Position numbers and translations under genes: made by a program. From positions 310,001 to 374,000 of the forward strand of contig JAHRCV010000002.1 of NCBI GenBank assembly GCA_019083985.1: DNA of 64,000 bases, in the 5' to 3' direction. This DNA is from Rhizobiales bacterium TNE-4. Its GTDB lineage: Bacteria; Pseudomonadota; Alphaproteobacteria; Rhizobiales; Beijerinckiaceae. Below the pieces are notes generated by a model. The model was not told the origin of the DNA and did not search any database. It saw only the letters and a program-made list of their open reading frames with translations. Within the stretch, counting starts at the first letter, position 1. Each line of letters opens with the position of its first letter. Below, one piece after another: positions 51,164 through 61,083 of the stretch.

Positions 51164-54100
51164 ATGACCGCCCTACCCGCTCCTTTTCGTGCCGCCTATG
51201 CCCCCTCGGATGAAGCGATGGCCCGCACGCTTCTTGCCAGCGCGACGTTGTCGCCAGACCGTGAAGCGCGGATTGATGCTGAGGCGACGACGTTAATCGA
51301 CGCGATCCGCGCCAAGACCGGCGGCTTCGGCGGTGTCGAAGAATTGCTGCGCGAATATTCGCTCTCGACCCGCGAAGGGCTCGCGCTGATGGTCTTGGCG
51401 GAAGCGCTGCTGCGCGTGCCGGATGCCGCCACGGCCGACAGGCTGATCGAAGACAAGCTTGGCCAAGGCGATTTTGCCCATCACGAACGCAAATCCGATG
51501 CGCTGCTTGTATCGGCCTCCGCATGGGCGCTTGGGATTACGGCGCGCATCATTCAGCCGGGCGAAACGCCGGAAGGCATCTTGGGTGGCCTTGTGAAGCG
51601 CATGGGATTGCCGACCGTGCGCACCGCGACGCGCCAAGCCATGCGCGTACTCGGCAATCATTTCGTGCTCGGCCAAACCATCGAAGAAGCGCTCGGTAAA
51701 GCACAATCCCCGCAAGGGCGGATCTACCGCTATTCCTTCGACATGCTCGGCGAAGGTGCACGCACCGCAGATGATGCCAAGCGCTATTACCAATCCTATG
51801 CCGATGCGATTGATGCAATTGGCCGCGCGGCTGGCAATGAGGCACTGCCGAACCGGCCCGGCATTTCAGTAAAATTATCGGCACTCCATCCGCGTTACGA
51901 GGCTTTATCGCATGCGCGCGTGATGAAAGAACTCGTGCCGGAAGTGATTACGCTCGCGCAAAAAGCAAAATCTTACGATCTCAATTTCACCATTGATGCC
52001 GAAGAAGCCGACCGGCTTGAACTCTCGCTCGACGTCATCGACCGCGTGTTTGCAGATCCTTCGCTCGATGGCTGGGATGGGTTCGGCCTTGCCATTCAGG
52101 CCTATCAAAAGCGCGCACCCGAAGTGATCGACCACATCGTGATGCTCGCGAAGAAATATAATCGCCGCATGATGGTGCGCCTTGTGAAAGGCGCCTATTG
52201 GGACACGGAAGTCAAACGCACGCAGGAGCGCGGGCTTGATGATTACCCTGTCTTCACCCGCAAGGCGATGACCGATCTCAACTACATGGCTTGCGCTGAA
52301 AAACTCCTTGCCGCACGCCCGCTCATCTACCCACAATTCGCCACGCATAATGCACTCACGGTCGCGTCCATCATCGAGCGCGCCGGCGGTGTCGATGGCT
52401 TCGAATTTCAACGCCTGCACGGCATGGGCGAAGGCGTCTATGACAAATTGCTTGAGACACGGCCCGGGACGGCCTGCCGGACTTATGCGCCTGTCGGCGG
52501 CCATCGCGATCTTCTCGCTTATCTCGTCCGGCGCTTGCTCGAGAATGGCGCAAACTCATCCTTCGTGTCCGTGGCCGCGGACCCGAACATCGCCGTCACA
52601 TCCCTGTTGAAGCGACCCGCCGCCATCATTGGCGATGCCGCGCACGCGCGTAACGCGCATATCCCGATGCCGAAAGATCTTTATGGCCCAAACCGGTTGA
52701 ACTCGCGCGGTGTCGAATTTGGCCATGAGGAAGCACTCGAAGACTTTTTGGCCGAAATCAAAACCGGCGCAGAGAAAGCCCCAAAATGCGCCGCTTCGTT
52801 GATCGGTGGACGTGAAGCGAAGGGCGAGGCGCGCGCGCTGCGTTCTCCCATCGATGGGGATTCCTATGGCCTCGTCACCGAAGCCACAGCGGATGACGTC
52901 AAACGCGCCCTTGCATCGACACGCGCCGCGTGGCGCTCATGGGAGCGGACGGACGCGACGGCGCGTGCGGATATTCTATTGCGGATCGCTGACGCCTTGG
53001 AACAGGAGCGCGGCCTGTTCGCGCATCTTCTCCAAGTGGAAGCGGGCAAGATACTCGATGATGCCTTGGCGGAAATCCGCGAAGCCGTCGATTTCCTCCG
53101 TTACTACGCCGCCGATGCGCGGCGCGTGTTTGGCGAAGGGGAAATGCTACCGGGTCCGACCGGCGAATCGAACCGCTTGCGTCATCGTGGCCGTGGTGTC
53201 TTCGTTTGCATCAGCCCATGGAATTTCCCGCTCGCGATTTTCACCGGCCAGATTGCGGCCGCCCTTGCTGCGGGCAATACCGTTGTCGCCAAACCGGCCG
53301 AGCAAACGCCGCTCATTGCCTATACCATGGTGCAATTGATGCAGCGGGCCGGCCTACCCGCCGATGCCTTAGCGCTCATTCTCGGCGATGGCGCGATCGG
53401 TGCCGCCCTCGTCAATCATCCGCAGATTGCGGGCGTCGCTTTTACCGGCTCGACCGAAACGGCGTGGCGCATCAACCGCGCCTTGGCCGCCAAGGATGGT
53501 CCGATCGTGCCGCTCATTGCGGAAACCGGTGGCATCAATGCGATGGTGGTCGATGCCACCGCCCTGCCAGAACAGGTCACAGACGATGTCGTTATGTCTG
53601 CGTTCCGCTCGGCAGGACAACGCTGTTCGGCGCTGCGCATGCTGTGCGTGCAAGAGGACGTCGCTGACAAGATGATCGAGATGATCCGTGGTGCAGGGCA
53701 GGAATTAAAAATCGGCGATCCGCGGAACATCGCCGTTCATGTCGGCCCAGTCATCGATGCCGAAGCGAAAGCCAAACTCGACGGCCACATCGCCGCGATG
53801 AAAAAAACGGCGAAGGTCGAGGCGCTCGGCACAGCTCCGTCGAACGGTTACTTCGTTGCGCCCCATATCATCGAACTCGGAAAGCCTGAGGATCTGCAGG
53901 ACGAAATCTTTGGCCCCGTCCTGCATGTGGTGCGTTGGAAGGCGGGCGAACTCCCCAAACTGCTCAATGCTATTGATGACAAGGGCTATGGGCTGACGCT
54001 GGGCGTCCATTCGCGCATCGATTCCACCATCGAGACGATTCTCGAACGGCTCGACAGCGGCAATTGCTATGTGAACCGCAACATGATTGGCGCCGTCGTC

Positions 54101-54253
54101 GGCACGCAGCCCTTTGGCGGATCAGGCTTGTCTGGCACAGGCCCCAAAGCAGGCGGCCCGAATTATCTGAAACGTTTCGGGCTTGAGCAGACGGTGACGA
54201 TCAACACCGCTGCTGCGGGCGGCAATGCCAGCCTGATGGCCATGGCGGAGTGA
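51164..54253 (+). CDS. putA: Bifunctional proline dehydrogenase / glutamate semialdehyde dehydrogenase
   Basis: Oxidises proline to glutamate in two steps: FAD-dependent proline dehydrogenase and NAD+-dependent P5C (GSA) dehydrogenase. The 1029-residue protein lacks the N-terminal RHH DNA-binding domain of enteric PutA, so regulation falls to a separate protein. The PRODH barrel spans about residues 150-460 ([33 protein letters not shown]). The aldehyde dehydrogenase part spans about 540-1015, with [31 protein letters not shown], and the nucleophile Cys821 in [12 protein letters not shown] hairpin covers its ribosome site. Confidence 0.97.
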   Translation: MTALPAPFRAAYAPSDEAMARTLLASATLSPDREARIDAEATTLIDAIRAKTGGFGGVEELLREYSLSTREGLALMVLAEALLRVPDAATADRLIEDKLGQGDFAHHERKSDALLVSASAWALGITARIIQPGETPEGILGGLVKRMGLPTVRTATRQAMRVLGNHFVLGQTIEEALGKAQSPQGRIYRYSFDMLGEGARTADDAKRYYQSYADAIDAIGRAAGNEALPNRPGISVKLSALHPRYEALSHARVMKELVPEVITLAQKAKSYDLNFTIDAEEADRLELSLDVIDRVFADPSLDGWDGFGLAIQAYQKRAPEVIDHIVMLAKKYNRRMMVRLVKGAYWDTEVKRTQERGLDDYPVFTRKAMTDLNYMACAEKLLAARPLIYPQFATHNALTVASIIERAGGVDGFEFQRLHGMGEGVYDKLLETRPGTACRTYAPVGGHRDLLAYLVRRLLENGANSSFVSVAADPNIAVTSLLKRPAAIIGDAAHARNAHIPMPKDLYGPNRLNSRGVEFGHEEALEDFLAEIKTGAEKAPKCAASLIGGREAKGEARALRSPIDGDSYGLVTEATADDVKRALASTRAAWRSWERTDATARADILLRIADALEQERGLFAHLLQVEAGKILDDALAEIREAVDFLRYYAADARRVFGEGEMLPGPTGESNRLRHRGRGVFVCISPWNFPLAIFTGQIAAALAAGNTVVAKPAEQTPLIAYTMVQLMQRAGLPADALALILGDGAIGAALVNHPQIAGVAFTGSTETAWRINRALAAKDGPIVPLIAETGGINAMVVDATALPEQVTDDVVMSAFRSAGQRCSALRMLCVQEDVADKMIEMIRGAGQELKIGDPRNIAVHVGPVIDAEAKAKLDGHIAAMKKTAKVEALGTAPSNGYFVAPHIIELGKPEDLQDEIFGPVLHVVRWKAGELPKLLNAIDDKGYGLTLGVHSRIDSTIETILERLDSGNCYVNRNMIGAVVGTQPFGGSGLSGTGPKAGGPNYLKRFGLEQTVTINTAAAGGNASLMAMAE

Positions 54254-54266
54254 TAGAAGCTGCTCC

Positions 54267-54312
54267 CCTCATCCTGAGGAGCGATGCGAAGCATCGCGTC
54301 TCGAAGGAAGAG
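54267..54312 (+). repeat. REP-like palindromic element (family A1)
   Basis: Begins CCTCATCCTGAGGAGCGATG and ends CGTCTCGAAGGAAGAG. It matches the A1 elements at 58496 (inverted) and 58701. It lies just after the putA stop and just before the putA terminator. Confidence 0.75.
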
Positions 54313-54336
54313 ATAAACCAGTGAGCGCATGAACCA

Positions 54337-54370
54337 CGCCCTCACGGTTCCTCACCAGGAGGGCGTTTTT
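54337..54370 (+). terminator. Intrinsic terminator of putA, derived from an A2 repeat
   Basis: CGCCCTC pairs with GAGGGCG and is followed by TTTTT on the plus strand. Its loop contains GGTTCCTCACCAG, which on the minus strand reads as a shortened A2-type REP element (CCTGGTGAGGAACC). It also sits at the 3' end of the convergent cobT. Confidence 0.8.
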
Positions 54371-56256
54371 CAAGCCCGCTTCTTCATCCGCGGCGCAGGC
54401 ACGTCATCGTCGAACAATTCGGCGAGCTTTTCTGTCATGGCGCCGCCGAGCTCTTCGGCGTCCACAATCGTCACCGCACGGCGATAATAGCGCGTCACGT
54501 CATGGCCGATGCCAATCGCGATCAATTCGACCGGAGAGCGCGTTTCGATCTCTTCGATCACTTTTCGCAAATGCTTTTCGAGATAATTGCCCGGATTGAC
54601 GGACAGCGTTGAATCATCAACAGGCGCACCATCGGAAATCATCATGAGGATCTTGCGCTGCTCTGGCCGCGCCAAAAGCCGCTGATGCGCCCAATCGAGC
54701 GCCTCGCCATCAATGTTCTCCTTGAGGAGCCCTTCGCGCATCATCAAGCCAAGATTTTTGCGCGCGCGCCGCCACGGCGCATCCGCATCCTTGTAGATGA
54801 TATGGCGCAAATCGTTGAGGCGTCCTGGGGCTGGCGGCTTGCCAGCCTGCAACCACGCCTCGCGTGATTGGCCGCCTTTCCACGCACGCGTGGTAAAACC
54901 GAGAATTTCAGTCTTCACGCCGCAACGCTCGAGCGTGCGGGCGAGCACATCGCCGCACGTGGCGGCGACCGTAATGGGGCGTCCACGCATCGAGCCTGAA
55001 TTGTCGATCAACAGCGTCACGACCGTGTCGCGGAAATTCGTGTCCTTCTCGCGTTTGAACGAGAGCGGTTGATAAGGATCGATCACGATACGGGTGAGAC
55101 GCGCAGGGTCGAGCGACCCTTCTTCAAGATCGAATTCCCAGGCGCGATTTTGTTGCGCCATCAGGCGGCGCTGCAAGCGATTGGCAAGCCGCGCGACAAC
55201 GCCTTGCAGATGATTGAGTTGCTTGTCGAGATAGGCGCGCAAGCGCGCGAGCTCATCCGCGTCGCAAAGGTCTTCCGCCTTGATCGTCTCGTCGAATTTT
55301 TGAGTATACGCCTTGTAATCCGGCCCGCGTGATTGCTGGCCCGCATTGGGCGGCGGCCGGGAGGCTTCGGACGGATTGTCGCTATCGGTCTCGTCCATAT
55401 CGTCCGGCATTTCGCCGGTTGGACCATCAGCGTCTTCCTTAGCCCCTTCTTCGAGCTCGGCCGACGCGTCTTCGCTTTCCTGCATCTCGGCGCGTTCAGC
55501 CGAGGATTGCTCTTCCGCGTCGCCCTGATCGCTCTGTTCGTTTTGATTGTCGCCCTCGTCCTGCTCCTCATTCTCTTCGTCATCAGGATCGAGGTTGGAA
55601 TCATCCTCCATGTCGAGCCTGGCAAGCACGTCACGGATGTCACGGGCAAAGGATTTTTGATCTTCAATATCGTTGAGCAAACGGTCGAGTGATGCACCCG
55701 CCTTTTCTTCAACGAAGGAGCGCCAGAGATCGACCACTTTTTGCGCCGCCGGCGGGGGCTTGAGCCCGGTGAGACGTTCGCGCACCAGCATGGCGACGGC
55801 ATCTTCGAGCGGCGCATCGGCGCGGTCGGTGATTTCGTGATAATTGCCGCGATGATAGCGGTCTTCCAGCATCGCCGAGATATTCGTAGCGACACCCGCC
55901 ATACGGCGCGAACCGATCGCTTCGACACGGGCCTGCTCGACAGCATCAAATACGGCGCGCGCGGCTTGTCCTTCCGGCGCAAGGCGACGATGCACATTGT
56001 CATCATGGCAAGCGAGACGGAGCGCCATCGCATCGGCATGGCCGCGCACTACCGCCACATCGTCCGCCGTCATCTTGCGCGGCGGTTCGGGTAGACGCGC
56101 CCGTTCGCCGACAAGCGACGGCCGATCTGTCGCATAGGTGATTTCAAGCTCGGGCTTGCGCGCAAGCGCACGCATCGCGCCCGCCAGCGACCGCTTGAAC
56201 GGCTCTGTCGGCGCCTCTTTCGCCTGCGTCGGTTTGCGGTTCGAGGGCGTGCTCAC
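54370..56256 (-). CDS. cobT: Aerobic cobaltochelatase subunit CobT
   Basis: Subunit of the aerobic cobalt-inserting complex CobNST in cobalamin synthesis. The 628-residue protein has a central very acidic stretch (about residues 210-310, rich in Glu/Asp/Gln) that joins a helical N-terminal part to a C-terminal von Willebrand factor A domain. The metal-ion-dependent adhesion site reads [20 protein letters not shown]. Length is normal for the family. cobS follows with 13 bases between them; cobN is not in the window. Confidence 0.96.
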   Translation of the reverse strand: MSTPSNRKPTQAKEAPTEPFKRSLAGAMRALARKPELEITYATDRPSLVGERARLPEPPRKMTADDVAVVRGHADAMALRLACHDDNVHRRLAPEGQAARAVFDAVEQARVEAIGSRRMAGVATNISAMLEDRYHRGNYHEITDRADAPLEDAVAMLVRERLTGLKPPPAAQKVVDLWRSFVEEKAGASLDRLLNDIEDQKSFARDIRDVLARLDMEDDSNLDPDDEENEEQDEGDNQNEQSDQGDAEEQSSAERAEMQESEDASAELEEGAKEDADGPTGEMPDDMDETDSDNPSEASRPPPNAGQQSRGPDYKAYTQKFDETIKAEDLCDADELARLRAYLDKQLNHLQGVVARLANRLQRRLMAQQNRAWEFDLEEGSLDPARLTRIVIDPYQPLSFKREKDTNFRDTVVTLLIDNSGSMRGRPITVAATCGDVLARTLERCGVKTEILGFTTRAWKGGQSREAWLQAGKPPAPGRLNDLRHIIYKDADAPWRRARKNLGLMMREGLLKENIDGEALDWAHQRLLARPEQRKILMMISDGAPVDDSTLSVNPGNYLEKHLRKVIEEIETRSPVELIAIGIGHDVTRYYRRAVTIVDAEELGGAMTEKLAELFDDDVPAPRMKKRA

Positions 56257-56269
56257 GCCTTTTCTCGCC

Positions 56270-57277
56270 TCAGCTCAGTGCGACGTTGACGGCGCTTTCC
56301 GGCAATTCGACGCCGAAGGAGCGCTGGTAGAATTCTGCCACCAGCGAACGTTCGAGCTCGTCGCATTTGTTGAGGAAGGTGACACGGAACGCGAAGCCGA
56401 CATCCTTGAAGATCTCGGCATTCTCGGCCCAAGTGATCACCGTGCGCGGGCTCATCACCGTCGACAAATCGCCATTGATGAAGGCGTTTCGGGTGAGATC
56501 CGCCACACGCACCATGCGATTGACGATGTCGCGCCCTTCCTTGCCGGTGTAATGCTTGGCCTTGGACAGAACGATGTCGACTTCCTTGTCATGCGGCAGA
56601 TAATTGAGCGTTGTCACAATCGACCAACGGTCCATCTGACCTTGGTTGATTTGCTGCGTGCCATGATAGAGGCCCGACGTGTCGCCGAGGCCCACCGTGT
56701 TCGCCGTCGCGAACAGGCGGAACGCCGGATGCGGACGAATGACGCGCTTCTGGTCGAGAAGTGTGAGCTTGCCTGACACTTCCAACACGCGCTGGATCAC
56801 GAACATCACGTCCGGACGACCCGCATCATATTCGTCGAACACAAGCGCGACATTGTTCTGCAACGCCCAAGGCAGAATACCGTCTTGGAATTCGGTGATC
56901 TGCTTGCCGTCCTTCAGCACGATCGCGTCTTTGCCGACGAGATCGATACGCGAGACGTGACTGTCGAGGTTGATACGGATGCACGGCCAATTCAGGCGCG
57001 CAGCGACCTGCTCAATATGCGTCGACTTCCCGGTGCCGTGATAACCCGTCACCATTACGCGGCGATTTTTTGCAAAACCGGCAAGGATCGCGAGCGTGGT
57101 GTCGCGATCAAACAGGTAATCGGGGTCGAGATCCGGCACATGCGGATCGGTCTGGCTGAAAGCCGGGACCATCATGTCGGTATCGATGCCGAACACTTTG
57201 CGTGCCGACACAGTCGTATCGGGCAGGCCGGGGATCGAGTCGTTGGCTTCTTTCAGCGCTTCGTTCTTCGCAGGCAT
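56270..57277 (-). CDS. cobS: Aerobic cobaltochelatase subunit CobS
   Basis: AAA+ ATPase subunit that assembles with CobT into the chaperone part of the cobaltochelatase. The 335-residue protein has Walker [10 protein letters not shown] at 78-86, Walker [14 protein letters not shown], and the [18 protein letters not shown] segment typical of CobS. GAGGAT precedes the ATG at 57275-57277. It is placed as in other Hyphomicrobiales, between the dnaJ-like gene and cobT. Confidence 0.96.
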   Translation of the reverse strand: MPAKNEALKEANDSIPGLPDTTVSARKVFGIDTDMMVPAFSQTDPHVPDLDPDYLFDRDTTLAILAGFAKNRRVMVTGYHGTGKSTHIEQVAARLNWPCIRINLDSHVSRIDLVGKDAIVLKDGKQITEFQDGILPWALQNNVALVFDEYDAGRPDVMFVIQRVLEVSGKLTLLDQKRVIRPHPAFRLFATANTVGLGDTSGLYHGTQQINQGQMDRWSIVTTLNYLPHDKEVDIVLSKAKHYTGKEGRDIVNRMVRVADLTRNAFINGDLSTVMSPRTVITWAENAEIFKDVGFAFRVTFLNKCDELERSLVAEFYQRSFGVELPESAVNVALS

Positions 57278-57451
57278 ACATCCTCGCCAGGCAAACACCA
57301 TCGAATTGCGGAAGCGCGGCCCGGGCCCATGAACTTCATGGCCTCCGCCGCCGGAACCACCGCATGACGATCCATTGATCGGTTCGTTTTAGGCTTTTGC
57401 CCCAGTGAAGTCCATCGCCCCGAGGCGGATCAGCTCCGCCCTTGGCGAGGC

Positions 57452-58066
57452 TCAGGCGAGACCGGAGGACTTCAACGTGTTGTAGGCGTTGATGATCTCG
57501 CGCAACTTGTCCTCATAGGAGCGGTCGCCCCCGTTCATATCGGGGTGGAAGCGCTTCACGAGGATCTTGAACCGGGCCTTCACCTCGCCCTTTTCGGTCG
57601 TCTCAGGCAGATCGAGCGTCTCGAACGCTTTGCGAGCCAGAGGCCCGATCCGGCTTTCTGGCTCCGCGGCCCGGCGTTGCTCGGCGCGAAAACCGCCGCC
57701 ACGCAGGATATCGAACGGGTCTGAGGCTGAAAACTCGGCGGCGCCAGCCTTGGCTGCTGCCTCACGAGTGGCGGAATTGACCCCCATCGACCAGGTCGGC
57801 CGGTGGCCGATCAGGTCTTCCTTCTGGTACTTTGCCACCGCATCATCATCCATGCCGGCAAAGTAATTATAGGTCGAATTGTATTCTCGGACGTGGTCGA
57901 GGCAGAATTTCCAGTACTCACCCTCATGATGGCGCCCCTTGGGAGCCCGGAACTCACCGGCCGCCTGACAGCCCACACGGTCGCAACGGGCCGTCTCCGT
58001 CTTGGAGGCAGCCTCGGCCCGGGGCTTCACCCGGATGCGGTCGAACAGGCGCGAGTTGAGATTCAT
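57452..58066 (-). CDS. J-domain protein with an N-terminal Cys/His cluster
   Basis: A 204-residue DnaJ-family protein with its J domain at the C-terminus (about 145-204), including HPD at 174-176 (KRFHPDMNGGD). The N-terminal half carries Cys28, Cys33, Cys55 and His58 (CX4C ... CX2H), a pattern that could bind zinc. Such proteins would recruit a DnaK-type chaperone to a specific client. The gene is conserved next to cobS and bolA in Hyphomicrobiales, but the client is unknown. The ATG at 58064-58066 precedes NLNSRLFDRIRVKPR. Confidence 0.87.
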   Translation of the reverse strand: MNLNSRLFDRIRVKPRAEAASKTETARCDRVGCQAAGEFRAPKGRHHEGEYWKFCLDHVREYNSTYNYFAGMDDDAVAKYQKEDLIGHRPTWSMGVNSATREAAAKAGAAEFSASDPFDILRGGGFRAEQRRAAEPESRIGPLARKAFETLDLPETTEKGEVKARFKILVKRFHPDMNGGDRSYEDKLREIINAYNTLKSSGLA

Positions 58067-58148
58067 GGTTGAGCTATTATGAGAGACCCCACCCCCTCGG
58101 CAAGCGGTGCTGCCCGAGAAAGGCCGCCCCGAAGAGAAAGAATGAGCC

Positions 58149-58409
58149 ATGAGTGTGAAGGAAACGATGACGCGCAAGCTTGAGGCGGCGTTTGCCCCTG
58201 CCAGCCTGACGGTCCTCGACGAGTCGGACCAGCATCACGGCCATGGCGGCTGGCGCGAGGGCGGCGAGACCCATTTCCGTATCAAGATCGTGTCGCCCGC
58301 CTTCAAGGGCAAGAGCCGTGTCGATATTCACCGCGCGATTAACGCCTGCGTCGCTGAGGAACTGAAGGGCGGCGTGCACGCCCTCGCAATCGAAGCGAAG
58401 GCGGAGTGA
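58149..58409 (+). CDS. bolA: BolA-family protein
   Basis: An 86-residue BolA protein. The helix-turn-helix-like region ETHFRIKIVSPAFKGKSRVDIHRA and the loop HHGHGGWREGG are typical; BolA proteins work with monothiol glutaredoxins in iron-sulfur cluster trafficking, and some bind DNA. GAGCC lies before the ATG. It is divergent from the J-domain gene and followed by a long REP-containing gap. Confidence 0.93.
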   Translation: MSVKETMTRKLEAAFAPASLTVLDESDQHHGHGGWREGGETHFRIKIVSPAFKGKSRVDIHRAINACVAEELKGGVHALAIEAKAE

Positions 58410-58424
58410 GATCCATACAAAAGG

Positions 58425-58816
58425 CCCTCATGGTGAGGAGCCGCAAAGCGGTGGCTCGAACCACGAGGGGGTGATTGATGTGCGATCTGCACTCTTCCGT
58501 CCTTCGAGACGCGATGCTGCGCATCGCTCCTCAGGATGAGGGATATTGTGCGATTTGAAGAATGGATTGCCGCGTCGGGCTTAAGCCCTCCTCGCAATGA
58601 CGCGCGCTCATTTGATGGCTTACATCGCTGTATCAGAATGATTCTCGTCATCGCGAGGCGCGTGAGCGCCGTGGCGATCCATCCTTCACCTTGCGCAAGT
58701 CACCTCATCCTGAGGAGGCGCGCACCGCGCGCCGTCTCGAAGGACGAGGGAGGACACGTTTGAAAAAACGCCCTCGCGGTTCGAGACGCGGCTGCGCCGC
58801 TCCTCACCATGAGGGC
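58425..58816. repeat. Mirror-symmetric cluster of REP-like elements
   Basis: The 416-base gene-free gap between bolA and the thiolase holds six palindromic elements in three families: A2 forward (58425-58472), A1 reverse (58496-58542), B forward (58560-58602), B reverse (58646-58684), A1 forward (58701-58750) and A2 reverse (58767-58816). A1 matches CCTCATCCTGAGGAG...CTCGAAGGA, A2 matches CCTCATGGTGAGGAG...CTCGAACC, and B matches CGTCAT.GCGAGG...GGCGATCCAT in outline. Family B resembles the widespread GTCATTGCGAGG REP of alphaproteobacteria. The whole array reads the same as its own inverted mirror. Confidence 0.8.
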
Positions 58817-58825
58817 TTATCTCTC

Positions 58826-59989
58826 TTACCGCGCCTTCTCGAGAATGCTGATGTAATTCGCAACAGCAGCACCGCCCATATTGAAGATGCCGCCGAATTG
58901 CGCATTCGGGATCTGCATGTCACCTGCTTCACCCGACAATTGCATCGCGGTGAGGGCATGCATGGACACACCGGTCGCACCGATCGGATGACCCTTTGCC
59001 TTCAAGCCGCCCGAACGGTTGATCGGCAATTTGCCATTTTTCGTGGTCCAACCTTCCTTGATCGCACGCGCACCTTGGCCTTCCGGCACAAGGCCCATCG
59101 CTTCATATTCGATGAGTTCCGCGATGGTGAAACAATCATGTGTCTCAACGAAAGACAGATCATTGAGCGTCAACCCCGCATCGGCCAATGCACGACGCCA
59201 CGCGACGCCACAGCCTTCGAATTTCAGAATATCGCGCTTCGACATGGGCAGGAAATCCTGCGCATGCGCGGTCGCGCGGAATTTGACTTGCCGCTTCATG
59301 CCAGCGGCAATTTCATCGTCGGCCAGCACGATCGCTGCGGCACCATCAGACACGAGTGAGCAATCGGTGCGCTTGAGTGGACCCGCGACAAATGGATTTT
59401 TCTCGCTCTCATTGCGGCAGAAATCGAAGCCGACATCCTTGCGCATTTGCGCATAAGGATTATCGACACCGTTCAAATGATTTTTTGCTGCGATCATCGC
59501 AAGCGCATCAGATTGATCGCCATGACGTTGGAAATAGGCCGCCGCAATCTTGCCGAACACACCAGCGAAACCGCCAGGCGTGTCACCGTCTTCGGGCAGA
59601 TAAGAGGCTTTGAGAAGCGTCTTGCCAATTTCGGGACCGGGCGTCTTCGTCATTTGCTCGACGCCGACAACGAGAACGATTTTGGCCTGTTTGGCTGCAA
59701 TCGTCTTGAGCCCTTCACGCACGGCCGCCGACCCTGTGGCGCACGCATTTTCGACGCGCAGCGCGGGCTTGAAGCGCAGCCGATCATCAGCCTGCAGGAC
59801 GAGCGAGGTCGTAAAATCCTGCGCCGAGAAGCCGCCATTGAAATGGCCGAGCATGATGGCATCGACGTCGGAGGCTTCGATTCCGGCATGCTCCAGCGCC
59901 TCGCGCGTCACGCGCACAATGAGGCTTTCGACGCTTTCCGCATCAAGCTTTCCAAATGGCGTATGCGCCCAGCCGACGATCGAAGTCAT
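58826..59989 (-). CDS. Thiolase-family protein (acetyl-CoA acetyltransferase-like)
   Basis: A 387-residue thiolase. Catalytic Cys83 lies in RVENACATGSAAV, and the C-terminal HPIGATG supplies a catalytic His. The overall layout, including the closing GGIFNMGGAAVANYIS, resembles the SCP-x/PaaJ-like thiolase branch often annotated as acetyl-CoA acetyltransferase. It may work on beta-ketoacyl-CoA in fatty-acid or branched-chain degradation rather than on acetoacetyl-CoA. Start ATG at 59987-59989; the frame could begin six codons earlier. It converges on the REP cluster. Confidence 0.9.
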   Translation of the reverse strand: MTSIVGWAHTPFGKLDAESVESLIVRVTREALEHAGIEASDVDAIMLGHFNGGFSAQDFTTSLVLQADDRLRFKPALRVENACATGSAAVREGLKTIAAKQAKIVLVVGVEQMTKTPGPEIGKTLLKASYLPEDGDTPGGFAGVFGKIAAAYFQRHGDQSDALAMIAAKNHLNGVDNPYAQMRKDVGFDFCRNESEKNPFVAGPLKRTDCSLVSDGAAAIVLADDEIAAGMKRQVKFRATAHAQDFLPMSKRDILKFEGCGVAWRRALADAGLTLNDLSFVETHDCFTIAELIEYEAMGLVPEGQGARAIKEGWTTKNGKLPINRSGGLKAKGHPIGATGVSMHALTAMQLSGEAGDMQIPNAQFGGIFNMGGAAVANYISILEKAR

Positions 59990-60083
59990 GAGATCCACCC
60001 TGAACATTGTTCTCTGCCGCTAATGTGCGGCCTGCCGCACCCCGGCGCAAGACGGCCGAGACCCGACATTCAGCTAAGATGGC

Positions 60084-60983
60084 TTATTGGTGCGACCACA
60101 AAAGAAGCGCAACGCCGAAGACGATCAGCACCATACCCGCCACTTCACGCCGCGAAATCGACTGATCGAAGAACCGGCGTGACACGAACATGGCCATGAA
60201 CACTTCGACCAAGGCCAAGGTCCGCACATTCGCGGCACTCGTGAGCGAGAAGCCGATGAACCAGAATTGCGACGCGAAGGCCCCCAAAAAACCGGCCGGG
60301 ATCGATTGCCGCCAGGCTTTGAAGGAGCCCATCAGCGCGGGCCGGTCGAACAGCACCATCCAGACGAGCAGTAATGCCGTCTGCATCCCAAGCGACCAAG
60401 CCAACGTCGTCGTGGCACGCATGACGAAAAAGCCGCTGTCGAGCCCCATGATCGCGCCGCGGAAGCATACGGCCGACAGGGCGAAACTGGCGGCGGCCGC
60501 AAGGCCAAGACCGACCGGCTTCAAGCCAGCCGATGTGATCGGCGCGCCCGGTTTGAGCGCCGTGAGCACCACCCCGGCCGTTGCCAGCGCAATCGCCGTC
60601 CAGCCCATGGGTGACGGATTGTCGCCCAGAAGGATTAGCCCGGCGAGCGCGATCAACAGCGGTTCGGTCTTCACATAGGCGGTTGTGACCGAGAAGGAGC
60701 GATCCTTCATGGCTGCCAACATCAGGGCCGTTGCGGCGATCTGGCTGACGGCACCCGCCAGCGTGAACAGGAGAAAATCACCATCGGGACGGGGCACAGC
60801 CTCGCCAGAGATCGCTGTAACGAGTGCCAAAAAGAGGAGCGCGAAGGGAAAGCCGTAGAGAAACCGGACCTGCGTTGCCCCAATCGTGCCGATTGTTTTG
60901 ATCAGCCCCGCTTGCGTGGCATTCCGCGCCGTCTGAGCGGCAGCGGCGATAAGGGTGGTCGGGATCCAGAGAAGCGCGAGCAT
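60084..60983 (-). CDS. DMT-superfamily (EamA) transporter
   Basis: A roughly 299-residue inner-membrane protein with about ten hydrophobic segments in two EamA repeats, e.g. TQVRFLYGFPFALLFLAL and the C-terminal EVFMAMFVSRRFFDQ region. The N-terminus LIAAAAQTARNATQ is typical of one exporter subgroup. I start at the ATG at 60981-60983; the frame is open a further 18 codons to a TTG at 61037. Substrate unknown. It is divergent from the carboxypeptidase gene. Confidence 0.87.
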   Translation of the reverse strand: MLALLWIPTTLIAAAAQTARNATQAGLIKTIGTIGATQVRFLYGFPFALLFLALVTAISGEAVPRPDGDFLLFTLAGAVSQIAATALMLAAMKDRSFSVTTAYVKTEPLLIALAGLILLGDNPSPMGWTAIALATAGVVLTALKPGAPITSAGLKPVGLGLAAAASFALSAVCFRGAIMGLDSGFFVMRATTTLAWSLGMQTALLLVWMVLFDRPALMGSFKAWRQSIPAGFLGAFASQFWFIGFSLTSAANVRTLALVEVFMAMFVSRRFFDQSISRREVAGMVLIVFGVALLLWSHQ

Positions 60984-61083
60984 GGCCGTCCAAACGAAAG
61001 CGGTTCTCGCGCCTATCACGCCCAAGGCGTTTGGCAAATCCAGCCTCTAGGCAAATCGGCCATGTCCCGGTACGAAAGGCGCC

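Noticed and set aside
58536-58825. Short plus-strand frames within the bolA-thiolase gap
   Set aside because: They are composed of REP-like palindromes; the repeat structure explains the open frames.
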